Assembly (NCBI RefSeq): GCF_900111495.1
Contig: NZ_FOIU01000001.1
Location: 2,356,001-2,420,000, forward strand
DNA: 64,000 nucleotides
Direction: 5' to 3'
From: Chryseobacterium wanjuense
GTDB taxonomy: Bacteria; Bacteroidota; Bacteroidia; Flavobacteriales; Weeksellaceae
The stretch's first letter is position 1, and every line of letters starts with the position of its first letter. The notes beneath the pieces were generated by a model. The model made no database searches, was not told the origin of the DNA, and worked only from the letters and a program-made list of their open reading frames with translations. The translations under genes and the position numbers were made by a program. Shown here piece after piece: positions 57,648-64,000 of this stretch.

Positions 57648-60386
57648 TTATTGAATAATCAATTTTAAAGTAAACAGTTTTCTTGTATGAACCTTCACGA
57701 AGTAGACTCCTTTCGGAAGATTTTCATTCACCAAAGAAAAACGTTGATTGTGAATATTTTTTGATTCGTATAACAAATCCCCGTTGGCTGAAAGAAGCTC
57801 GATTTTTTCGATCGGATAATCACTCTTGATAAAAGTCGGTTCCCCCGGTTTTGTAGGATTCGGATATAAAACTACATTTTTTTCCGTGCTTTTCGTTTCC
57901 TCTGTTCCCAATGTCGGTCCCGCCACCTGGAACTGAACCCTGTTTGAAACCTCCGTGTAAGAATCGTTGGTAAACATCACCATATAATAATTCCCAGGAG
58001 TTGCCGGAACTGCCGTTCCCTGGATGGTTTTTGTCCCCTGAGTAACACCATCAAAATACGTATAAGAAACAAAATTATCATCCGGAGTGGTTACACTTTG
58101 AGGATAAATTCCCAGCCAGTCTTTGATGATTCCCGGAGAATCCGTCCATGAAGCCGTAATATTTTCACCTAAAGTATACACCGGTTTATTGATCCAAAGC
58201 TCTGTAACAATATCCCCGACTTTAAAGAAAACCTTCTCGCCAATTGCTGTATAACCATCTTCCAGGAAATATTGGGCATAATAATATCCTTTCGCAAGCC
58301 CTGTGAAATTAAGCGTTCCTGAAGGTGCCGTCACATAGCTCCACTGTGTAGAATTTACGGTTCCCGGCGTGTGACCCATTTTGTAAATACCGATCCAGTC
58401 TTTCGTTAAATTAGGTCCATTGCTAAAGTTAACCGTAACCGTTCCACCTACAGGATAAGTATCGGAAGTTGTGCTTAATACAACCTTTGGACCTACATAG
58501 AAATTCTTTCTTGGTGTAATTTCCGTATAGCCGTTGTTTGCGAAGAAACCTGCGAAATATTGACCTTTATTGGCAATACCATTCGGGAAGTTGGCTGTTC
58601 CTGCTGTTTGTCCATTCGTGTAAACAAATGCCTGAGAAGTTACCGCCGCAGGATTCTGACCTTTTTTGTAAATTCCCACCCAATCCTGGTTGTTTCCTGG
58701 ACCGTCTGTGAAAGTCGCTATAATCGGTTCGTTCTGTGTATATTCTGTTTTATTTAAAATAAATGTAGGGTTTGAAACTACACTTCCCGTTACTTCAAAT
58801 TGTTTTGCATCACTCCAGTCACTCCACTCCAAGTTTCGGTCTCTGTAACGTACTTTTACATAATAGGTTCCGTTGGTAATTGAATTTGAAGCAATTGTAG
58901 CTTTGGTAATGTCTACATTCGCATTCTGATTTTTAGTAATATCGGGCGTTCCCGTACCTTCTTTCCCGAACCAGTCTTCGTAATCCCTGTAAAATTCTTT
59001 TTCAATCACAGAAAAATCGGCAGCTTTACTAATTAAAAACTGAGTGGTATTCAACAATTCTCCGTTTGTGGTGGAAAATGCGCTTCCATTTAATGTTAAA
59101 GGTAAAGTAATAGGTGCGGTAAATGTATTGGTAATCGAAGGCTTGGCCGGCTTCGGCTGGTTTTTATACCGATGGAAAGTATCTACGAGCTCATTGTATT
59201 TTTTATGATAAACTCCTCCGATTGAATAACATTCTACGTCAACTTTTCCTGTATTAACATCAACTTCGACGATTTGATACGTCCAGTCCGTCAGTGTTTT
59301 CTGAACATCATCAAAATCCTGTTCCGTCGACATTCCCCAATACTGATCCCAAGCCGTTCCACCCGAGATAATCTGGTAATTCGGTGTATCTTTCAATTGA
59401 CCTCTGTGATACAAATGGTGATGCGCTCCAACGTGCATTAAATATTTGCTTGAAGCCGTCAAAAGTGGAACGGCATTGTTTCTTACCCAAGTCGAAATAT
59501 CTCCCACATATTGCTCGGCCTGATAAGGTCTGTGGCTTAAAGAGATGATCCAATCTACGGTAGAATCGTTATTTGCTTCATTTAGAATCTGTTGAAGCCA
59601 TGTCATTTGCGCAGAACCTGTATGTTCCGAACTTAAACTTATAAATAAAACATTCCCAGCCTGTTGAGCATAATAATTCTCATTTCCTGAAGAGATGTTT
59701 TTATATTTAATTTCATCAATATAAAAATGCGCGTAATATGAATTCATCCCCAAACTTCCGTATGTTTCGTGATTTCCCACTGTTGTCTGGATCGGAAGGT
59801 AAGGTGAAAGCTTTGTATTCTTTTTAAAGTGAACATTTTCGTAGTGATCCAATGTTCCCACATCTACCTGATCTCCAACCATAAACGTCAGCGCCACATT
59901 ATCAGAAGGGTCTGAATTGGGTCCGAATTTTTCCTTTAATTTTTTATAAGCATTTAAAGTCAGGGTATCATATCTCGGTTCTGCTTTGATCTGGTTGTCA
60001 CCCATGATCAGGAAACGTATTTTACCATCTGCCGTCACGGCCTGCCCCGGCAAAGGAAGCGTCCTGAAATTATAAACAGCAGATTCATTTGCTCCTGTTT
60101 TTATCTTATAATAGTATTTTGTGTTCGGCTGTAAGCTCGTGATTTTTGCCGTATGGTAATAATAATTGTTGTTGTATCCCGTATCGGAAAAAATATTTGT
60201 TGTTCCCGTTACAGTCACGTTCAGATTGGTTGGCGATGTTCCGTAGATCACGGTTGTTTCGTTGTTGGAAGCCGTTTTCCAGTTGACGATCATGGAAGTT
60301 GGCGTCGGGTTCTGCAAATAAGGAAACAGAGCCTGGCCAAATGCCATCTGGACGGCGAAACAAAAAAAGAAGAAGTAATGTTTCAT
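57648..60386 (-). CDS. secreted metallophosphoesterase with triple repeat and T9SS sorting domain
   Basis: 912 residues. Signal peptide; an N-terminal fibronectin-like purple-acid-phosphatase domain (to about 110); a metallophosphoesterase domain with MGDN, GDQVD (171-175), GNHE (204-207), SHRPY and GAHHHLYHR; a fibronectin-like domain; three repeats of about 92 residues with DWxGIY (540-632, 633-724, 728-822); and a T9SS sorting domain (VVLYPNPTKPGEP). It is exported and should cleave phosphate esters at the surface. The repeats may bind calcium or sugars, by inference. Confidence 0.92.
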   Translation of the reverse strand: MKHYFFFFCFAVQMAFGQALFPYLQNPTPTSMIVNWKTASNNETTVIYGTSPTNLNVTVTGTTNIFSDTGYNNNYYYHTAKITSLQPNTKYYYKIKTGANESAVYNFRTLPLPGQAVTADGKIRFLIMGDNQIKAEPRYDTLTLNAYKKLKEKFGPNSDPSDNVALTFMVGDQVDVGTLDHYENVHFKKNTKLSPYLPIQTTVGNHETYGSLGMNSYYAHFYIDEIKYKNISSGNENYYAQQAGNVLFISLSSEHTGSAQMTWLQQILNEANNDSTVDWIISLSHRPYQAEQYVGDISTWVRNNAVPLLTASSKYLMHVGAHHHLYHRGQLKDTPNYQIISGGTAWDQYWGMSTEQDFDDVQKTLTDWTYQIVEVDVNTGKVDVECYSIGGVYHKKYNELVDTFHRYKNQPKPAKPSITNTFTAPITLPLTLNGSAFSTTNGELLNTTQFLISKAADFSVIEKEFYRDYEDWFGKEGTGTPDITKNQNANVDITKATIASNSITNGTYYVKVRYRDRNLEWSDWSDAKQFEVTGSVVSNPTFILNKTEYTQNEPIIATFTDGPGNNQDWVGIYKKGQNPAAVTSQAFVYTNGQTAGTANFPNGIANKGQYFAGFFANNGYTEITPRKNFYVGPKVVLSTTSDTYPVGGTVTVNFSNGPNLTKDWIGIYKMGHTPGTVNSTQWSYVTAPSGTLNFTGLAKGYYYAQYFLEDGYTAIGEKVFFKVGDIVTELWINKPVYTLGENITASWTDSPGIIKDWLGIYPQSVTTPDDNFVSYTYFDGVTQGTKTIQGTAVPATPGNYYMVMFTNDSYTEVSNRVQFQVAGPTLGTEETKSTEKNVVLYPNPTKPGEPTFIKSDYPIEKIELLSANGDLLYESKNIHNQRFSLVNENLPKGVYFVKVHTRKLFTLKLIIQ

Positions 60387-60470
60387 TGTAGTTCAGTTTT
60401 AAATGGTGTGTATGAATTAAATTTGTGTATCAATGATTTAAAAAAAATACTCTGTGTTTTTATTTTCGTG

Positions 60471-60478
60471 CAAAAGTA
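60471..60478 (-). promoter_or_regulatory. -7 box of the phosphoesterase gene
   Basis: TACTTTTG on the minus strand. The transcript would have a 5' leader of about 75-80 nt. Confidence 0.5.
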
Positions 60479-60601
60479 GACTTCCTATGTAAACTCTGCC
60501 TGATGGGAATTTAAAAGAACTGTTAATTTTTGCCCCGATTACGTTCGAAAAATTATCATATTTAGTATCTAATTTGTTTGGAATATTTAAAAAATGTTTC
60601 G

Positions 60602-60678
60602 TACATTTGCAACCTGTTATTCAACCTCTGACGAAAAGCGTGTAAGTTGCTTAGCTTTAACATTTTATTTTATTAATA
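60602..60678 (+). promoter_or_regulatory. rplS promoter and 5' leader
   Basis: The -7 box TACATTTG (60602-60609) has a TTTG 22 nt upstream (60577-60580) as a plausible -33 element. The 60-nt leader can form a hairpin: CAAC (60622-60625) with GTTG (60646-60649) and inner ACG/CGT. Ribosomal protein leaders often carry autoregulatory structures, but nothing here proves one. Confidence 0.55.
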
Positions 60679-61032
60679 ATGGATTTATTAAAGTACGTAC
60701 AAGACAAGTACATTGCGAAAAAAGAATTCCCTGAATTCAAAGCAGGTGATACAATTACTGTGTATTACGAAATTAAAGAAGGACAAAAGACAAGAACTCA
60801 GTTCTTCAAAGGAACAGTAATCCAATTAAGAGGTACTGGTTCTACAAAAACTTTTACTATCAGAAAAATGAGTGGAGATGTAGGTGTTGAGAGAGTATTC
60901 CCGATCAACATGCCAGCTTTACAAAAAATTGAAGTTGATAGAAGAGGTAAGGTTAGAAGATCTAGAATTTATTACTTCAGAGACCTTAGAGGTAAAAAAG
61001 CTAGAATCAAAGACGCTGCTTTCAAGAAATAA
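60679..61032 (+). CDS. rplS: 50S ribosomal protein L19
   Basis: 117 residues, full length. FPEFKAGDTITVYYEIKEG, FKGTVIQLRGTGS, GVERVFPINMP and RRSRIYYFRDLRGKKARIKD are conserved L19 segments. L19 sits at the 30S-50S interface. It is a single-gene transcript here with a strong terminator and no rpsP-rimM-trmD neighbours, unlike many bacteria. Confidence 0.98.
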   Translation: MDLLKYVQDKYIAKKEFPEFKAGDTITVYYEIKEGQKTRTQFFKGTVIQLRGTGSTKTFTIRKMSGDVGVERVFPINMPALQKIEVDRRGKVRRSRIYYFRDLRGKKARIKDAAFKK

Positions 61033-61051
61033 TTCAGACAACAATAAATAT

Positions 61052-61087
61052 AAAAAGAGACTGTTTACAATTAAACAGTCTCTTTTT
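61052..61087 (+). terminator. intrinsic terminator after rplS
   Basis: AAAAAGAGACTGTTT and AAACAGTCTCTTTTT form a 15-bp perfect stem with a 6-nt loop and a T-run. Confidence 0.95.
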
Positions 61088-61122
61088 TTTGATATTAATT
61101 TAAATTTTATGATGTTAAAGTT

Positions 61123-61217
61123 AAAGGCTTCGAGAACCTCAGCCTGACAATGCATAGATTAATCGTAAAAGATCAGATAAATTTGCGTGTTGTCAGGCTG
61201 AGGTTCTCGAAGCCTTT
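61123..61217. repeat. perfect inverted repeat, CTTCGA/CTCAG/TGACA family
   Basis: Arms 61123-61150 and 61190-61217 are perfect 28-bp complements. It lies between the convergent rplS and hydrolase genes. Confidence 0.85.
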
Positions 61218-61257
61218 TTAATTTAATATTGACTAATTCATAATCCATAATCATGTA

Positions 61258-61294
61258 AACTTCCCTCCCCCAGCTTCCAACCTCCATCCTATTT
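61258..61294. repeat. pyrimidine-rich intergenic repeat
   Basis: CTTCCCTCCCCCAGCTTCCAACCTCCATCC is a copy of the family at 22487-22570; its right end overlaps the hydrolase stop. Confidence 0.6.
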
Positions 61295-62281
61295 TATAAA
61301 ATCATACAAAGCATTCCAGAATTTATCATAAACTTCGATATGCGGAAGATGCCCCACATTTTCAATTTCCACCAGTTTTGATCCCGGAATCTGTTGCTGT
61401 GTTTTCTTTCCCAATTCCTGATACTGTCCCATTTTCGGTTGTAATTCTTTAGGCGCTCTGTCCTTCCCAATGGCGGTTCTGTCTCTGGTTCCGATGATTA
61501 ATAAAGTCGGGACTTTAATATTTTTAAATTCATAACAAACCGGCTGATTGTAAATCATATCTGATGTCAAAGCCGCATCCCATACCACTTTCGGATAATC
61601 GGGGTGTAAAGTCCAGCCTGCGATTAAATCCAGCCACGGTTGATATTCGGGTTTCCATTTGTTGTCATAATAGAACTTCAACTGATAGTTTTTATATGTT
61701 TCTGCAGTGTTTTTTAACTCTGACTGATACGCCTGATCGATCGTCTGATATGATGCGAAAGTTTTGTAATCTTCCAGTCCGATCGGGTTTTCTAAAATTA
61801 ATTTCTGAACTCTATCCGGATATAGCAAAGTAAATCTTGTGGCAACCATGCCTCCCATAGAATGTCCTAAAACAATCGTTTTATCAATTTTTAATTCATC
61901 TAAAACAGCCTTCGTATTTTCAGCCAATTGCGAAAAAGAGAACTGATAACTTTCAGGCTTTGAAGATTTTCCAAATCCGATCTGATCCGGAATAATCACC
62001 CTGAAACCTTTATCTGAAAGGTCTTTGGCAGTTTTTTTCCAATACGCTCCATTGAAATTTTTCCCGTGAAGAAGCATAATTGTTTTTCCGTTTGAGGTCT
62101 TAGGTTTCACATCCATATAAGCCATTTTCAAATCGTTTTTTTGAGATTTAAATTGGAGAAAATGGACTTCGTAAGGATACTGATAATTGGTAAGTTCCGC
62201 ATCCAAAGGTTTTACCTGCGAAAACACCAGATTGGATGCAATCGATAATAGTAAAGCAACAGCAACATTAAAATTTTTCAT
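61289..62281 (-). CDS. alpha/beta hydrolase, exported
   Basis: 330 residues. Signal peptide (VALLLSIASNLVFSQ). HG before the oxyanion loop (LLHGKNFNGAYW), the nucleophile Ser in GHSMGGMVATRF, an Asp in GTRDRTAIG and the His in VGHLPHIE form a standard triad. It resembles esterases and dienelactone/proline-iminopeptidase-like hydrolases; the substrate is unknown. Confidence 0.9.
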   Translation of the reverse strand: MKNFNVAVALLLSIASNLVFSQVKPLDAELTNYQYPYEVHFLQFKSQKNDLKMAYMDVKPKTSNGKTIMLLHGKNFNGAYWKKTAKDLSDKGFRVIIPDQIGFGKSSKPESYQFSFSQLAENTKAVLDELKIDKTIVLGHSMGGMVATRFTLLYPDRVQKLILENPIGLEDYKTFASYQTIDQAYQSELKNTAETYKNYQLKFYYDNKWKPEYQPWLDLIAGWTLHPDYPKVVWDAALTSDMIYNQPVCYEFKNIKVPTLLIIGTRDRTAIGKDRAPKELQPKMGQYQELGKKTQQQIPGSKLVEIENVGHLPHIEVYDKFWNALYDFIK

Positions 62282-62313
62282 GAAAATTTATTTTAATGAT
62301 TAAAATTAAAAAA

Positions 62314-62334
62314 ACCGCTTCAAAAAGAAACGGT
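62314..62334 (-). terminator. intrinsic terminator after the EamA gene
   Basis: ACCGTTTC and GAAGCGGT on the minus strand form an 8-bp stem with one mismatch and a five-base loop, followed by seven T residues. Confidence 0.75.
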
Positions 62335-62367
62335 ATACACTATTATTTTTAATATAATTAAGATGTT

Positions 62368-63348
62368 TTAAGAAACTTCTGCAATTTTATATTCCTTTTG
62401 TGAAGGTAAATTCATCAAAACAATAGCAAAAAGAATCAATGCAATTCCCAACCACTGAATGAAAATCACTTTTTCTCCCAATAAAACAAAAGCCATCGCC
62501 ACAGAAACCGGAAGTTCCAGTGAAGAAACGATACTTCCCAATCCCAGACCGGCTTTCGGGAAACCAATATTGAATAAAATCGGCGGAATAATGGTTCCGA
62601 ATAAAGCCAACACAAAACCATACCTCCATAAAATCGAATAGCGAAATGAGTGAATATGTTCTGTGTTTTCTGTAAAATTTAAATAAATTGATTTTAATCC
62701 ATCAAAATGTGAAGGTCCAATCTGAGCAAAAAATAAGAAAATAAAAACCACAACAGCTCCTCCTGAAAGCATGATCATACTTTTCCTCAGAACCGGAAGA
62801 TTTGTCGCTAAAGTATTGGATGTAAACATTGTCAGCGTGTAGGATGCCGCTGCCAATAATCCCCAAAAGATACCTTTGACATCCAATTCTATTTCGGTAT
62901 TGATCAGATTTGTCGCTAAAATAGTTCCAATTAAAACAATAATTACAGAGACCACTTTTCTGATATTGGGTAATTTTTTTGTTATCAAACTTTCAACCAC
63001 TACACTAAACCAAACCGACTGCATCAATAAGACGATTGCAATTGAAACATTAATATATTGAACAGCAATGTAATAGAATAAGCTTGTACATCCCAGAGAA
63101 GTTCCCGCCATCATCAGGTTTCTGATTTCTTTTGAAGTAGGTGATGGCAACGCTTTTTTTGATGTTATTGTTTGAATAAAATTTAATAGTAAAAGTCCTA
63201 TCAAGCCCAATAAAAACTGAGAAGTAGTAACCTCCGAAGTGGTATACCCCTCCTGATAAGCCAGCTTTACAAAAGTCGCTAACATACCATATATACTAGC
63301 ACCAATTCCTACAAATAAAACTCCTTTTAGTATATTTTTCTTCTTCAT
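62368..63348 (-). CDS. EamA/DMT-family transporter
   Basis: 326 residues with ten hydrophobic segments in two EamA repeats, each beginning with a GASIYGMLATFVKLAY or GLLAAASYTLTMFTSN-type helix. The drug/metabolite transporter superfamily exports or imports amino acids, nucleosides or drugs. The substrate cannot be read from the sequence. Confidence 0.9.
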   Translation of the reverse strand: MKKKNILKGVLFVGIGASIYGMLATFVKLAYQEGYTTSEVTTSQFLLGLIGLLLLNFIQTITSKKALPSPTSKEIRNLMMAGTSLGCTSLFYYIAVQYINVSIAIVLLMQSVWFSVVVESLITKKLPNIRKVVSVIIVLIGTILATNLINTEIELDVKGIFWGLLAAASYTLTMFTSNTLATNLPVLRKSMIMLSGGAVVVFIFLFFAQIGPSHFDGLKSIYLNFTENTEHIHSFRYSILWRYGFVLALFGTIIPPILFNIGFPKAGLGLGSIVSSLELPVSVAMAFVLLGEKVIFIQWLGIALILFAIVLMNLPSQKEYKIAEVS

Positions 63349-63427
63349 GATTCATTTTTTGAACAGCCCGCAAAGTTACAATTTATTAATTAAAATAATT
63401 AAAATCCTCAAAGTGATAGATAAATAA

Positions 63428-63456
63428 AATCGGCGCAAGCTTTGCTTGCGCCGATT
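63428..63456 (-). terminator. intrinsic terminator after the M36 peptidase gene
   Basis: AATCGGCGCAAGC and GCTTGCGCCGATT form a 13-bp perfect stem with a TTT loop; a T-rich tract follows on the minus strand. Confidence 0.85.
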
Positions 63457-63481
63457 CATATGTTTATAAATTATTTAAAAA

Positions 63482-64000
63482 TTATTTCTTAACAATAACT
63501 TTTGAAGTTGCATCGAAACCTAAACCTTTTACTTTAACCATATAAGTCCCGTTAATCAGCTTGTCTGTAGAAATTGATTTTTTAGCATCCGGAGAAATCT
63601 TGTCTTCAGAAGACACCAATTTTCCTGACATATCATAAATCTCAACACTTACTTTTCCTAAAGTATTGCTTGGGAAGTTGATAAAGAATTCATTCTTAGC
63701 CGGGTTCGGATAGATTGAAATATTGTCTTTAACTGTTTTCACTTCGTCTGTTGCCAATACACATTCTGCCGGTACTGTGAAATCCTGAACCTGGTCATTG
63801 ATGTTTGTTTTAGATCCCGCAGAAGCATTAACTCCTAATCCTCTTTTTGCAAAGGTTCTCCAGATCATACATTTGTCAACACCTCCTGTAGTTGCCAATT
63901 CTGCTTGCAAAATTGCGTTTCTACCATCAATAAATGTAGGACTACAAGCCTGAAGCTTTAAAGCATCTGTTACTAATTGTAATACTCTTGAGCTACCATT
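63482..64000 (-). CDS. M36 (fungalysin-like) metallopeptidase with T9SS sorting domain, 3' part
   Basis: The frame is open to the right edge, so only the C-terminal 172 residues are seen. The segment before SKTNINDQVQDF reads ACSPTFIDGRNAILQAEL, then MIWRTFAKRGLGVNAS, the C-terminal signature of M36 peptidases. The last 75 residues are a T9SS sorting domain (NISIYPNPAKNEFFINFPS, SVEIYDMSGKLVSSED, LINGTYMVKV). The zinc site is outside the window. A TTG at 63910 is internal and not a start. Confidence 0.85.
   Translation of the reverse strand, partial: NGSSRVLQLVTDALKLQACSPTFIDGRNAILQAELATTGGVDKCMIWRTFAKRGLGVNASAGSKTNINDQVQDFTVPAECVLATDEVKTVKDNISIYPNPAKNEFFINFPSNTLGKVSVEIYDMSGKLVSSEDKISPDAKKSISTDKLINGTYMVKVKGLGFDATSKVIVKK

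Noticed and set aside
63482..63910. Complete small T9SS protein starting at 63910
   Set aside because: The start is an internal TTG and the frame stays open to the window edge with M36 peptidase sequence.

Overview
The window looks like a chromosomal segment of a low-GC Flavobacteriia, most likely Chryseobacterium or a close Weeksellaceae relative. The signs are promoters with the Bacteroidota -7 box TAnnTTTG, several proteins with C-terminal type IX secretion (T9SS) sorting domains, the gliding genes gldF and gldG, many lipoproteins, and protein sequences typical of that group. No rRNA, tRNA, CRISPR array or complete insertion sequence was seen. Assignments come from reading motifs by eye; no database search was run.

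Layout. 1-800: the 5' end of rlmF, a c-type cytochrome lipoprotein and a small lipoprotein. 929-10240: a membrane protein, then a complete trp operon (leader peptide and attenuator, trpE, trpG, unknown gene, trpD, trpC, trpF, unknown gene, trpB, trpA), then lipB. 10355-22331: an iron/heme locus. A minus-strand series runs from a TonB-dependent receptor through a HmuY-like lipoprotein, hmuTUV, a methyltransferase, hmuS and chaN to an exported deformylase-like protein. Two divergent T9SS-sorted proteins sit beside it, one of them a second HmuY homologue. 22572-27447: a monooxygenase, a TauE/SafE permease and assimilatory sulfate reduction (cysN, cysD, cysH) with an Rrf2 regulator. 27590-30811: a small protein, an orphan HigB-like toxin, a short-chain dehydrogenase and an AraC regulator. 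30873-33058: an accessory insert of a P-loop ATPase and a toxin-antitoxin pair, with duplicated gldG 3' ends. 33104-44198: gldG, gldF, hemJ, kbl, an M1 peptidase, dacB and priA. 44199-51935: a transporter and an N-glycan degradation group (GH2 beta-mannosidase, cutC, glycosylasparaginase, GH20 hexosaminidase). 52040-64000: a DUF4197 protein, a CoA-transferase whose two subunit genes are separated by an ABC exporter gene, DoxX, a secreted phosphoesterase, rplS, a hydrolase, an EamA permease and the end of an M36 peptidase.

How genes work together. The trp genes form one pathway that appears to be controlled by ribosome-mediated attenuation: a short peptide with three consecutive Trp codons, a terminator, and a competing antiterminator pairing. 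The heme genes give a complete route from surface capture (HmuY-like proteins, receptor) through the periplasm (HmuT), inner membrane (HmuUV) and cytoplasm (HmuS). The two divergent heme-side promoters share an AT-rich operator that is repeated upstream of the second HmuY homologue.

Intergenic DNA is rich in short inverted repeats of at least four families, mostly at gene ends. One purine-rich repeat seems to have been taken into the 5' end of trpA. The strongest candidates for something new are the trp attenuator with its two embedded unknown genes, the T9SS-routed HmuY homologue under a duplicated operator, the exported deformylase homologue with Asp replacing the metal-binding Cys, and the ATPase/toxin-antitoxin insertion at the gldG 3' end.
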